From contig CAVVAB010000012.1 in NCBI GenBank assembly GCA_963746155.1, forward strand, positions 496,001 to 560,000: a stretch of DNA of 64,000 nucleotides, read 5' to 3'. Shown here piece by piece: positions 25,978 through 34,857 of the stretch; positions within the stretch are counted from its first letter, which is position 1; each line of letters starts with the position of its first letter. Position numbers and translations under genes: made by a program. This DNA comes from AC-32 sp963746155 (lineage in GTDB: Bacteria > Actinomycetota > Thermoleophilia > Gaiellales > Gaiellaceae). The notes under the pieces are model-generated. The model did not search any database. It was not told the origin of the DNA and saw only the letters and a list, made by a program, of their open reading frames with translations.

Positions 25978-27459
25978 TCAGAACGGGAACGGCTCCGCCT
26001 TCTCGCGGGACGTGAGCCACTGCCACTCCGTCCAGAGCTCGAGGTTCGCGACCCCGCCGAAGTGGCCGCCGTTGCTCGAGCAGCCGATTCCGCCGAAGGG
26101 CGCGGGCGGCTCCTCGTTCACGGTCTGGTCGTTGATGTGGACCATCCCTGCCCGGAGCTGGTCGGCGACCGCGGAGGCCCGCTCGACCGAGCCGGATTGC
26201 ACCGCGGCGCTCAGCCCGTACTCGGTCGCATTGGCGAGCTCGACCGCCTCGGCGTCGTCGCGGAACGAGATCACCGGCGCCACGGGGCCGAAGATCTCCT
26301 CGGCAAAGGCCGGCATGTCCGGGGTGACGTCACCGAGCACCGTCGGGGTGAAGAACAGGCCGTCGTTCGTGCCGCCGACGATGACCTTCGCGCCCTGCTC
26401 GACGCTCTCGTCGACGATCCGGCGCACACGGGCGAGCTGCTTCTCGTTGATGATCGGCCCGAGCGCGACCTCGTCGGTGGCCGGGTTCCCGACGGGCAGG
26501 TGGCCGGCCCGCTCGGCGAGCGCCTTCGTGTAGTCGTCGACGATGCTCTCGTGCACGATGTGGCGGCTGACCGAGAGGCAGATCTGGCCCTGGTGGAGGA
26601 ACGAGCCCCAGGCTCCCGCCGACGAGGCCGCCTCGATGTCCGCGTCCTCGAGCACGACGAGCGGGCTGTTGCCGCCCATCTCCAGCAGCGTGCGCTTGAG
26701 CATCCGGCCCGCGGTTTCGCCGACGAGCCGTCCCGTGGCCGTCGAGCCCGTGAACGAGATCATCCGGACGTGCGGGTCCTCGACCAGCGCCTGGCCGACG
26801 TCGCCCGCGCCCGGGATCACATGCAGCACGCCCTCGGGAAGGCCCGCCTCCTCGAAGAGCCGCGCGATCGCGACTCCGCCGGTCACGGGCGTGTTGGCGT
26901 CCGGCTTCAGCACGACGGCGTTGCCGAGGGCGAGCGCGCCGCCGAGCGAGCGCATCGCGAGCACGTAGGGGAAGTTCCAGGGCGTGATCACGCCGACGAC
27001 GCCGAGGGGCGCGCGTCGAGCGGTGCTCGTCCGGCCGGGCGTCATCGACGGCAGCTCCACCTCCAGCGGCTCGGACGTGAGCGCGGCGGCCGTCTCGAGC
27101 TGGCCGATCGAGGCCGAGATCTCGTGGTCGGCCTTCGGCGGGATCGCACCTGACTCGCGGATGAGCCAGTGGATGAGCTCGGCTCGATGCTTCTCCATCA
27201 GCTCGGCCGCGCGCTGGACAACCGCGGCTCGATCCGCGAACGGCGTCGCCGCCCACGCGCGCTGGGCCTCCGCGGCGGACGCGGCCGCCCGGGCGATCGA
27301 CGCAGCGTCTCCGCCTCCCGCGGTCCCGAGCACCTCGCCGGTGGCGGGCTCGGTCGTCTCGATCTGCGTCGGCCCGTCGACCCAGCCGTCGCTGTAGATC
27401 TTTCCGCTCCACTGGCTCTCGTCGAGGAGGTTCTCGACCGCGACGTCCGTGGCGCTCAT
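25978..27459 (-). CDS. Aromatic aldehyde dehydrogenase (benzaldehyde/vanillin type)
   Basis: A 493-residue NAD(P)-dependent aldehyde dehydrogenase. GVVGVITPWNFPYVLAMRSL (cofactor/oxyanion Asn), FTGSTATGRLVGETAGR (dinucleotide loop), general-base Glu in LLEMGGNSPLVV and the catalytic Cys in HQGQICLSVSR are all present. The sequence groups by eye with benzaldehyde and vanillin dehydrogenases (tail GGVANLELWTEWQWLTSREK). It could oxidise vanillin from the Ech reaction or an aldehyde from the upstream GMC enzyme, with which it shares an operon (15-bp gap). ATG 27459 has AAGGAG. Confidence 0.87.
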   Translation of the reverse strand: MSATDVAVENLLDESQWSGKIYSDGWVDGPTQIETTEPATGEVLGTAGGGDAASIARAAASAAEAQRAWAATPFADRAAVVQRAAELMEKHRAELIHWLIRESGAIPPKADHEISASIGQLETAAALTSEPLEVELPSMTPGRTSTARRAPLGVVGVITPWNFPYVLAMRSLGGALALGNAVVLKPDANTPVTGGVAIARLFEEAGLPEGVLHVIPGAGDVGQALVEDPHVRMISFTGSTATGRLVGETAGRMLKRTLLEMGGNSPLVVLEDADIEAASSAGAWGSFLHQGQICLSVSRHIVHESIVDDYTKALAERAGHLPVGNPATDEVALGPIINEKQLARVRRIVDESVEQGAKVIVGGTNDGLFFTPTVLGDVTPDMPAFAEEIFGPVAPVISFRDDAEAVELANATEYGLSAAVQSGSVERASAVADQLRAGMVHINDQTVNEEPPAPFGGIGCSSNGGHFGGVANLELWTEWQWLTSREKAEPFPF

Positions 27460-27474
27460 GGTGCTCCTTTCAGC

Positions 27475-29053
27475 TCACGTTGCTTCGGCCTGCGAGAGCA
27501 ACGGGGTCTTGGACAGGATCAGGTCTGCAGCCTTCTCGGCGATCATGATCGTCGGTGCGTGCGTGTTCGAGCGCGTGATCGTCGGCATCACCGAGGCGTC
27601 GACGACCCGCAGCCCTTCCGTCCCGTAGACGCGCAGCTCCGAATCGACGACCGCGCCCATCGCGCAGGTCGAGGTCGGGTGGTAGACGGACTGCGCCGCC
27701 ACGCGCGCCCAGGCGAGGATGTCCTCGTCGGAGTCGGACGCCGGAACGCTGAACGCGTCTCGCTCGACCGCCTTCAGCGCGGGCTGGCTCGCGATGTCGA
27801 GCGCGATCCGGACGCCCTCGATCATGCTCCGCCTGTCCTCCTCGGTCGTGAGGAAGTTGCAGAGCACGCGCGGCTTGGAGTCCGGAAGGCCCGCGCGCAG
27901 CATCACCTTCCCGCGGCCGGTCGGCTTGATCACGACGGGGCCGAAGCAGTAGCCGCTGTCGTGCGGCGCCGTGAGCCCCTGGTCGTAGAACATCGACGGC
28001 GCGAAGTGGAACTCGACGTCCGGCCCGGGGAGGTCCGGCTGCGTCCGGAAGAAGCCGCCCGCCTCGGGGATGTTGGAGCTGAGCGGCCCGCGGCCCTCCT
28101 TCTCCAGCAGCGCGAGGTTGTCGGGCGTGAACGCGCCGAAGAGCGACTCCTCGTCGGTCGTGTAGTTGAGCTGCGCCATGCAGTGGTCCTGCAGGTTGTG
28201 CCCGACCGGCAGGTCGTTGCGCACGGCGATCCCGAGCGGCGCGATCTCCTCGGCGGGGCCGATCCCGGAGACCATCAGCAGCACGGGCGACTGGTACGAG
28301 CCGGCCGAGAGGATCACCTCTCGCTCGGCGCGCACGGTCTCGGCGGCGCCGTCGCGGACGACCTCGACGCCCACCGCGCGGTCGCCTTCGAAGGCGATCC
28401 GCTGGACGAAGGCGTTGCTCACGATCTCGAGGTTCGGCCGCTCGGCGGCCGGGTGCAGGAACGCGTCGGCCGCGCTCCAGCGCATGCCGTTCCGCTGCGT
28501 GAGCTGGAAGCGGCCCACGCCCTCCTGCTTCTCGCCGTTCAGGTCGTCGTTGTGCTCGTACCCGGCCTCGACCGCGGCCTCGAGCATCGTCTCGATCAGC
28601 GGCTGCATCGAGCGGCTGTCGGAGATGGAGAGCGGCCCGCCGACGCCGTGGTACTCGCTCTCGCCGCGCTCGTTGTCCTCGGAGCGCTTGAAGTACGGGA
28701 GCACGTCGTCGAACGACCAGCCGTCGCAGCCGTCTGCGGCCCACTGGTCGTAGTCGGCGCGGGCGCCGCGCAGGTAGATCATCGCGTTGATCGAGCTCGA
28801 GCCCCCGATCACGCGGCCGCGCGGGAGGTAGAGGCGGCGGTTGTCGAGGCCCGGCTCCTGCTCGCCGAGCAGATCCCAGTCGAGGCCCGACTTGAAGACC
28901 GCCGGGAACGCGTACGGGAATGCGGATCTCGGGCGCCGTGTCCGGCCCGCCCGCCTCGAGCAGGAGCACCTTCACGTCCGGGTCCTCGCTCAGCCGCGAG
29001 GCGAGCACGCAGCCCGCAGACCCGGCACCGACGATCACGTAGTCAGCCGCCAT
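27475..29053 (-). CDS. GMC-family alcohol dehydrogenase/oxidase, frameshifted
   Basis: About 526 residues, choline-dehydrogenase-like single-subunit branch. The FAD motif is DYVIVGAGSAGCVLASRLS; after a +1 shift (CCC/GGG at 28916-28918) it continues with GRVIGGSSSINAMIYLRGA, the second GMC signature AEREVILSAGSYQSPVLLM, and the catalytic His region VYHPTSTCAMGAVVDSEL. It would oxidise a primary alcohol to the aldehyde, which the co-transcribed aldehyde dehydrogenase could take to the acid. ATG 29053 has a GAGGGG site; a second ATG lies three codons upstream. Confidence 0.85.
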
Positions 29054-29140
29054 GTACGCCACCCCTCGGTCGAATTTGCCTCCAGCAGCTTAATCCGCCT
29101 CAACTGGGCCGTTCTAGTGGCGCAGGGAGTGCGCACGCGT

Positions 29141-29146
29141 TAGCGT
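29141..29146 (+). promoter_or_regulatory. -10 box, leaderless isomerase operon
   Basis: TAGCGT ends 7 nt before ATG 29154; no Shine-Dalgarno is present. Confidence 0.4.
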
Positions 29147-29153
29147 TGCCGCG

Positions 29154-30035
29154 ATGGCCGGCGTCGACCTCGTTGGGCTCTACTGGACGACCTCCGGGCC
29201 GGTCGAGGTGCACATCGGCCGGGAGTGGAGCCTGTTCGACTTCGCCGACCGGTGCGCTCAGGCCGAGCGCGTCGGCTTCAGCGGGATCGGGCTCTGGCAC
29301 GCGGATCTCGCGCATGTGCTCGAGACCCACTCGCTCGAGGAGATGAGGTCGATCATGGACGAGCACGGCCTCGAGCACCTCGAGCTCGAGTTCCTCATGA
29401 ACTGGTTCCTCGACCCGGACGACGAGCGGCGCGTGGAGGAGGAGGCGACGAAGACGATGCTCTTCGACGCCGCAGCCGCGCTCCGGGCGCACCACGTCAA
29501 GGTCGGGAACATCCCGGGGACGCCGTGCGATCTCTCGCAGGTGACGGAGCGCTACGGCGAGCTCTGCGCCGAGGCGGCCGAGCGTCACGACGCGAAGGTC
29601 GTCTACGAGTTCATGCCGTTCGACGCGAACGTGCGCGACCTCGACTCGGCCCTGGCCGTCGTCGAAGGCGCGGATGCGCCCAACGGCGGCCTCGCGATCG
29701 ACACGTGGCACATGTCCAAACTCGGGATCCAGCCCGGCGACCTGCGACGCATCCCCGCGAAGCACCTCGGCTGGGTCGAGCTCAGCGACGGGCGCCTCGA
29801 GAACATGGACGACCTGATCGACGAGACCGTCAACCACCGCAGGCTCCCCGGCGAGGGCGAGTTCCCGATCCGCGAGTACGTCGCCGCCTCCCGCGAGGTC
29901 GGCTACGACGGGCCGTGGGGGGTCGAGGTGCTCTCCGAGGAGCTGCGGAACCTGCCGATCGACCAGATCTTCGACCGTGCCTACGAGACGACCTTCGCGC
30001 AGGTCGCCGCCGAGGAAAGGAGTGTCGGTGTCTGA
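29154..30035 (+). CDS. Sugar-phosphate isomerase/epimerase-like TIM-barrel protein
   Basis: A 293-residue xylose-isomerase-like (AP_endonuc_2) barrel. It has SLFDFADRCAQAERVGFSGI, metal-site acids in VVYEFMPFDANVRDLDSALA, LAIDTWHMSKLGIQPGDLRR and GEGEFPIREYVAASREVGYD. Such proteins isomerise or epimerise sugars or inosose-like polyols, and some act on aromatic-pathway hydroxyacids; no substrate is evident. It overlaps the E1-alpha gene by 8 bp, so it is probably part of the same pathway. Confidence 0.8.
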   Translation: MAGVDLVGLYWTTSGPVEVHIGREWSLFDFADRCAQAERVGFSGIGLWHADLAHVLETHSLEEMRSIMDEHGLEHLELEFLMNWFLDPDDERRVEEEATKTMLFDAAAALRAHHVKVGNIPGTPCDLSQVTERYGELCAEAAERHDAKVVYEFMPFDANVRDLDSALAVVEGADAPNGGLAIDTWHMSKLGIQPGDLRRIPAKHLGWVELSDGRLENMDDLIDETVNHRRLPGEGEFPIREYVAASREVGYDGPWGVEVLSEELRNLPIDQIFDRAYETTFAQVAAEERSVGV

Positions 30036-31051
30036 CCTGAATGAGGAGCGCTCGACCTGGGTGTTCACGCAGATGGTGCGGATCCGCGAGTTCGAGGAGG
30101 CCGTGAAGCGCACCTTCGAGGAACACCCCGGCGTGATCCGCGGCCACACGCATCTCGCGGACGGCGCGGAGGCCTCGATCGTCGGCTCGATCGCGGCGAT
30201 GCGGCCGGACGACCAGCTGCTCGCGACCTACCGCTGCCACGGCTACCCGATCGCGCTCGGGACGGATACGAAGGCGATGATGGCCGAGATCTACGGCAAG
30301 GAGACCGGTCTCTGCAAGGGCTACGGCGGCTCGATGCACCTCGTCGACGTCGAGCACGGCTTCCTCGGCACCTCGGGGATCGTCGCGCAGGGGATCCCGC
30401 ACGCGACCGGGGCCGCCTGGGCCGCGCAGATCCGCGGCAAGGGGCAGGTCGTGCTCGGCTTCTTCGGCGACGGCGCCTCGAAGCAGGGCGCGTTCCACGA
30501 GTCGCTCAACATCGCGTCGCTCTGGAAGCTCCCGATCGTCTACGTGATGGAGAACAACAGCTACAACGTCGTCACGCGCGTCGAGCAGGAGGACGCGAAC
30601 GCGGCGGCCGGCGAGCCGCTCTCGGTCAAGGCGAAGGCGTACTCGATGCCGGGCGTGACCGTCGACGGCGGCGATCCGGTCGAGGTCTACGAAGCCGTGT
30701 CGGCCGCGGCCGAGCGGGCGCGCTCAGGCGAGGGGCCGACGCTCGTCGAGTCGCGCGTCTACCGGCTGAGCGCGCACGGCAACATCATCGCGCCGCCCGG
30801 AGTCCCGCTGCACTTCCCGGAGCACGAGGCGGTGTCAGTCTTCGGGGCTACCGAGGAGTACGAGGCCGCGCTCCGCGGCGACCCCGTGCCGCGCTTCCGC
30901 GGGAGGCTCGTCACCGACGGGACGCTCACGGCCGAGGAGGCCGACGCGATCGCCGAGGCCGCGCGCGAGGAGATGGCGGCCGCGGTCGCGTTCGGGATCG
31001 AGAGCCCGTTCCCGGCCGCCGAGAAGAGCCACCGACTACGTCTACGCCTAG
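30028..31051 (+). CDS. 2-oxoacid/acetoin dehydrogenase E1 alpha subunit, frameshifted at its end
   Basis: About 341 residues, ThDP-binding alpha subunit. The ThDP motif GDGASKQGAFHESLN to MENNSYN is complete; HTHLADGAEASIVGSIAAMR and KGYGGSMHLVD are typical of PDH/acetoin dehydrogenase E1-alpha. As written it reads straight into E1-beta, but one surplus A at 31027 is responsible; without it the protein ends KATDYVYA at TAG 31049-31051, and a separate Shine-Dalgarno serves E1-beta. GTG 30028 has AAAGGAG. Confidence 0.87.
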
Positions 31052-31065
31052 GAGAGAGAGGTCTG

Positions 31066-32046
31066 ATGGCACGCGAGCTTCCGTACATCGCCGCAATCGG
31101 CGAGGCGATCCACGAGGAGATGGAGCGCGACGACACGGTCCTCTACTTCGGGCAGAACATCGCGACGACCGAGAACGACCCGTTCCTCCAGGCGTTCGGG
31201 CCCGACCGCGTCCGCGTGACGCCGATCTCCGAGACCGCCGAGATCGGGATGGCGGTCGGCGCGGCGTTCGCCGGCTACCGGCCCGTGGTCGAGCTCTACA
31301 TGGCCGAGTTCATGCTCGTCGCGATGGACCAGGTCGTGAACGAGGCGCCGCGCTTCCACTACATGAGCGGCGGCCAGGTCAAGGTGCCGATCGTGCTCAA
31401 GGCCGGCTACGGCTTCACGGCCGGCTGGGCGGGCCAACACACCGGCTCGATCTACGGGATGTTCGTGGGCGTGCCGGGCCTGAAGGTCGCCGTGCCCGCG
31501 ACGGCCGCCGACGCGAAGGGCCTGATGACGACCGCGATCCGGGACGACAACCCGGTCGCCTTCTTCCACCACTACCTGCTCACGCTCGAGCACGGGGACG
31601 TCCCCGAGGGCGAGCACGCGATCCCGTTCGGCGAGGCGAACGTGGTGCAGGAGGGGAGCGACGTCACGATCGTGGCGATCGGCTGGCTCCTCGGGAAGAC
31701 GCTCGCCGCGGCCGAGCAGCTCGAGGCCGAGGGCATCAGCGCCGAGGTGATCGACCCGCGGACGCTCGCGCCGCTCGACACGGCCACGATCCTCCAGTCG
31801 GTCGAGAAGACGGGCCGGCTGGTCGTCGTCGACCAGTCGACGCGCCACGGCTCGGTGGCCGCGGTGATCGCGGCGGAGGTCGCGGACGAGGGCTTCTCGT
31901 CGCTGAAGGCGCCGATCAAGCTCGTGACCGCGCTCGACGCGACGATCCCGTACAGCCAGCCGATGGAGGACTACCTCCTGCCGGACGAGGCGAAGATCGT
32001 CGGCGCCGTCCAGCAGGTGCTCGGCTCCGCGCCTGTCAGCGCGTAG
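31066..32046 (+). CDS. 2-oxoacid/acetoin dehydrogenase E1 beta subunit
   Basis: A 326-residue beta subunit: ISETAEIGMAVGAAFAGYRP with the ThDP-activating Glu, VVELYMAEFMLVAMDQVVNE, TGSIYGMFVGVPGLKVAVPA, and the C-terminal transketolase domain. With E1-alpha it forms the alpha2beta2 decarboxylase. No E2 acyltransferase or E3 gene is nearby, so the complex must borrow them or transfer its two-carbon unit differently. ATG 31066 has GGAGAGAGAG upstream. Confidence 0.88.
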   Translation: MARELPYIAAIGEAIHEEMERDDTVLYFGQNIATTENDPFLQAFGPDRVRVTPISETAEIGMAVGAAFAGYRPVVELYMAEFMLVAMDQVVNEAPRFHYMSGGQVKVPIVLKAGYGFTAGWAGQHTGSIYGMFVGVPGLKVAVPATAADAKGLMTTAIRDDNPVAFFHHYLLTLEHGDVPEGEHAIPFGEANVVQEGSDVTIVAIGWLLGKTLAAAEQLEAEGISAEVIDPRTLAPLDTATILQSVEKTGRLVVVDQSTRHGSVAAVIAAEVADEGFSSLKAPIKLVTALDATIPYSQPMEDYLLPDEAKIVGAVQQVLGSAPVSA

Positions 32047-32059
32047 AAGCGCACCGCCG

Positions 32060-32446
32060 CTAGCGGCCGTTGGCGCTCGGCTCGATCCGGCAGTGCCAGC
32101 TGCCGTCGAGGCGGAGGCGCTTCGTCCCGCGCTGGAGTCGCAGCTTCACGTGGACCGTGCCGTTGAGCGAGCCGTCGTGGTACTTGCGACCGACGTTCCT
32201 CGCGCCCAGGACCGTGACGGTGCCCGACGTTGCGAGGTAGAAGTCGCTCGCCACGCCGGTCGTCGGATTCCGAGCGGTGACGACTTGCAGCGCGGTTCGC
32301 CCGTAGGGAGCGGGCGCCGTCGGGTCGTACCGCCCAGGCCCTCGGTAGTGCGGGAAGGAGATCTGCACTCTCGCGACCGCAGGCGCGCGCCCGATGCGGA
32401 AGGCCCGACCGGAGGTGTGGCACGCCGATGAATTCAGCGTCGGCAC
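32060..32446 (-). CDS. Hypothetical protein
   Basis: A 128-residue basic protein with no recognised family. Features: RVQISFPHYRGPGRYDP, NPTTGVASDFYLATSGTVTV, and a C-terminal DGSWHCRIEPSANGR. The composition suggests a beta-rich, possibly extracytoplasmic domain, yet no signal peptide is encoded after the GTG and no good Shine-Dalgarno is seen, so the 5' end may be misplaced or lost. Confidence 0.45.
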   Translation of the reverse strand: MPTLNSSACHTSGRAFRIGRAPAVARVQISFPHYRGPGRYDPTAPAPYGRTALQVVTARNPTTGVASDFYLATSGTVTVLGARNVGRKYHDGSLNGTVHVKLRLQRGTKRLRLDGSWHCRIEPSANGR

Positions 32447-32541
32447 GCGGTCCCAGTTGTAGGCGTATCGGTGTGAGGGACGATGAAGGCCGTGATCAGA
32501 CCGCGCGCGGCGTCATCGGTAACGGGTAAGGAGGAGAGACC

Positions 32542-33102
32542 ATGGCCAACATGATCTACTCGATGACGGCTTCGCTCGACGGCTACATCGCGGACGAAGA
32601 TGGCAAATTCGGCTGGGCCGAGCCCGACGAGGAGGTCCACACGTTCATCAACGACCTTCACCGGCCGGTCGGCACGTATTTGCTCGGACGCCGGATGTAC
32701 GAGGTGTTGGCGTACTGGGACGATCCGCCGGCCCTCGACGAGCAGCCGTCCTTCGTGCAGCAGTTCGCGGAGATCTGGCGGGCCGCTGACAAGGTCGTCT
32801 ACTCGAGGACACTCGAGACGGCGCGAACTGCCAGGACGCGGATCGAGCCTGACTTCGATCCCGAGGCCGTCCGGCAGCTGAAGGCGCAGTCGGATCGCGA
32901 TGTCGCCGTCGGCGGCCCCGAGCTCGCCGCCGAGGCGATCAGGGCCGGGTTGGTCGACGACTACGAGCTATTCGTCGTGCCGATCGTCGTGGGGGCCGGC
33001 AAGCAGGCCCTGCCGCGCGATGGCCGCATCGAGCTCGAACTGGCGGACGAGCGCCGCTTCCGCAATGGCACGGTGTTTCTCCACTACCGCACCCGGACGT
33101 GA
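32542..33102 (+). CDS. Dihydrofolate reductase-like (RibD C-terminal) protein
   Basis: A 186-residue protein of the YwjB/YyaP group. It starts MIYSMTASLDGYIADEDGKF, then TYLLGRRMYEVLAYWDDPPA, a nucleotide-binding VAVGGPELAAEAIRAGLVDD and the tail LHYRTRT. The fold is that of DHFR and RibD reductases; most such proteins lack a proven activity. ATG 32542 follows a strong AAGGAGGAGAG site. Monocistronic by position. Confidence 0.85.
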   Translation: MANMIYSMTASLDGYIADEDGKFGWAEPDEEVHTFINDLHRPVGTYLLGRRMYEVLAYWDDPPALDEQPSFVQQFAEIWRAADKVVYSRTLETARTARTRIEPDFDPEAVRQLKAQSDRDVAVGGPELAAEAIRAGLVDDYELFVVPIVVGAGKQALPRDGRIELELADERRFRNGTVFLHYRTRT

Positions 33103-33136
33103 CGAATGGCTGCGCCAGCGTCTCCAGCTACCTCTT

Positions 33137-33523
33137 TCAGCCGCGGCGGCTGAGGGTGGCTGCGGCTCCGATCAGCAAGGCATTGAAGATCACCGCAAGC
33201 AGGCCAAGAGTCTCGTTCGGGTGACCCTGGGCGACGGTTACGAGGTACCAGATCACGATGATCGCAAGCATCACGAGACCGGCCAGCGCGACCGTCCGCA
33301 GATGAAGCCCGCGGATGCGTTCGTCCCCGACGCCATACAGCGTCTCGGCTGTCTGACTTCGATCCCTCAGCGCCATCGCCGCGATGAAGCCGAGCATGAC
33401 GATCGCGGCCGGGATCGCCCATTCCAGCGACCCGCCGATCCAGAACGCGGCGACGATCGCCGCCGTGACCGTCAGCGCCAGGCCCATCTGGGCCTGCCTC
33501 CAGTGTCTGTTCGATTCGCTCAT
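33137..33523 (-). CDS. Small membrane protein (DUF2178-like)
   Basis: A 128-residue protein with four hydrophobic segments in two pairs (LALTVTAAIVAAFWIGGSL, WAIPAAIVMLGFIAAMAL, TVALAGLVMLAIIVIWYL, LLAVIFNALLIGAAATL). Its ATG overlaps the stop of the Xre regulator, a pairing common in Gram-positive bacteria in which the membrane partner may modulate the repressor (inference). Confidence 0.75.
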   Translation of the reverse strand: MSESNRHWRQAQMGLALTVTAAIVAAFWIGGSLEWAIPAAIVMLGFIAAMALRDRSQTAETLYGVGDERIRGLHLRTVALAGLVMLAIIVIWYLVTVAQGHPNETLGLLAVIFNALLIGAAATLSRRG

Positions 33524-33726
33524 CCGAGCTCTCCTTTGTCGGGCGTGAACAGCTTCTCGATCGGCTCGCCGAAGTACCGCGCCAGGCCGAAGGCCAACGG
33601 CAGCGACGGGAGGTAGCGCCCGGTCTCGATCGCGTTGATCGTCTGTCGCGAGACTCCCACTGCCTTGCCGAGCACGGCCTGCGAGAGCCCGAGCTCCACC
33701 CGTCGTTGGCGTATTCCGTTTTTCAC
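33520..33726 (-). CDS. Xre-family repressor
   Basis: A 68-residue helix-turn-helix protein: LGLSQAVLGKAVGVSRQTIN is the HTH, followed by AIETGRYLPSLPLAFGLARY. Nearly identical in layout to the YozG/ImmR-like one-domain regulators coupled to small membrane proteins. GTG 33726 lies 7 nt after the -10 box, so it is leaderless. Two 16-bp palindromes cover its promoter, strong evidence of autorepression. Confidence 0.88.
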   Translation of the reverse strand: MKNGIRQRRVELGLSQAVLGKAVGVSRQTINAIETGRYLPSLPLAFGLARYFGEPIEKLFTPDKGELG

Positions 33727-33730
33727 TCAT

Positions 33731-33746
33731 GTCAAGGTACCTTGAC
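33731..33746. promoter_or_regulatory. Operator O1 of the Xre repressor (perfect palindrome)
   Basis: GTCAAGGTACCTTGAC, perfect 16-bp dyad over the -10 (TACCTT on the minus strand, 33734-33739). Confidence 0.82.
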
Positions 33747-33756
33747 ATCTGCGTTT

Positions 33757-33772
33757 GTCAAGGGTCCTTGAC
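33757..33772. promoter_or_regulatory. Operator O2 of the Xre repressor
   Basis: GTCAAGGGTCCTTGAC, same dyad with one central mismatch, centred 26 bp from O1. It covers the -35 (TTGACA on the minus strand, 33756-33761), which is 16 bp from the -10. Confidence 0.82.
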
Positions 33773-33802
33773 TACGAGCTTGATGCCCGCTCGCCCGGTC
33801 GG

Positions 33803-34843
33803 CTAAAGCAACGCGGATCTCAAGAACCTGAGCCAGTTCTCGCCGAGCAGCGCGTCGCGCATCTCCGCAGGCGCAGCCGCGCCCACGCTGCGCAAGTCCG
33901 CGATCGTGTCGATCTCCTCGGGGCTCTCTTCCAGCCCGATGCCTCCGTCGAGGTCGGATCCGATGCCGACGCTCGACCACCCGCCCACCTGAGCGATGTG
34001 CTCCACATGGCGTCGCACGTGCACGTCGACCGTGATCGGGATCGACCGGTCGGCCAGCCACGCCCGCTCCAGGTAGCCGTTGTAGAGAACGACGCCGGCG
34101 ACTCCGCCGCGCTCCGCGATGGCACGGATCACCGGGTCGCTCAGATGGCGAGCGGTGGGAGTAACGGCCTGCGCGTTGGCGTGCGAGGCGCAGACGCGTG
34201 GAAACCCGAGCTCGAGGCCTTGCCAGATTCCATCCTCGGTGAGGTGCGAGACGTCCCAGGCGAACCCGAGCTCTGCCATCTGCGACAGCAAGGCGACTCC
34301 ATCCTCGGTCAACCCGCCCGGCCTCGGATCGGGCTCGCCGCCGGCCACCCCCGATCCGTAGCGTGTGTCGCCGAAGGTCAGCCCGACGATCCGCAGGCCT
34401 CGCCGCCACCAGGCCGTCAGGTCGCTCACCTCCACGATGGGGTCCGCGCCTTCCATAAGGAGGACGACTCCGAGCCGGCCGTCGGTGCGCCAGAGGTCGA
34501 GGTGGTGGGCGAGGTCGGTCGACGAGCGCAGCACGCGCACCCACCCCTCGCTCTGCCAGCGCTCGTACAGGTCGATCTGCGCGAGCGCGTGCGCCTCCGC
34601 TTCTTCGGGCGTCGAGTAGAGGGCCGAGCGAGGCACGAAGTCAACGCCGGCCACGTCCGAGGCGAGGAACCCGCCGGTCACCGTCGCAATTGCCACGGCG
34701 ATTCCGCCGCGCTTCAGCTCGGGGAGGGAAACAGTCGCTTGTCGTTCTGTGCGCTGCTCGGCCGCTCGAATCGCCGCCACGCTCTGCGTGAGATCGCGCC
34801 CGAACAGCGTGACGTTCTCCGCCAGGTCGAGGTGCCCATCCAC
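33803..34843 (-). CDS. Membrane-dipeptidase family (M19) metallohydrolase
   Basis: About 347 residues, renal-dipeptidase fold. Metal ligands appear in VDGHLDLAEN (HxD), VVLLMEGADPIVEV (bridging Glu), AWDVSHL, RVCASHANAQAV and IGSDLDGGIG. Some family members hydrolyse dipeptides, others act on lactams or are catabolic hydrolases. GTG 34843 places the HxD at residue 4, unusually early; a CTG at 34858-34860 overlapping the ligase stop (CTGA) would restore five residues. Co-directional with the upstream CoA ligase. Confidence 0.78.
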   Translation of the reverse strand: MDGHLDLAENVTLFGRDLTQSVAAIRAAEQRTERQATVSLPELKRGGIAVAIATVTGGFLASDVAGVDFVPRSALYSTPEEAEAHALAQIDLYERWQSEGWVRVLRSSTDLAHHLDLWRTDGRLGVVLLMEGADPIVEVSDLTAWWRRGLRIVGLTFGDTRYGSGVAGGEPDPRPGGLTEDGVALLSQMAELGFAWDVSHLTEDGIWQGLELGFPRVCASHANAQAVTPTARHLSDPVIRAIAERGGVAGVVLYNGYLERAWLADRSIPITVDVHVRRHVEHIAQVGGWSSVGIGSDLDGGIGLEESPEEIDTIADLRSVGAAAPAEMRDALLGENWLRFLRSALL

Positions 34844-34857
34844 GATGGGCGTGGCGG

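Noticed and set aside
29977..32046. Natural E1 alpha-beta fusion protein
   Set aside because: One surplus A at 31027 causes it; the stop and a Shine-Dalgarno for the second gene are intact in the corrected frame.
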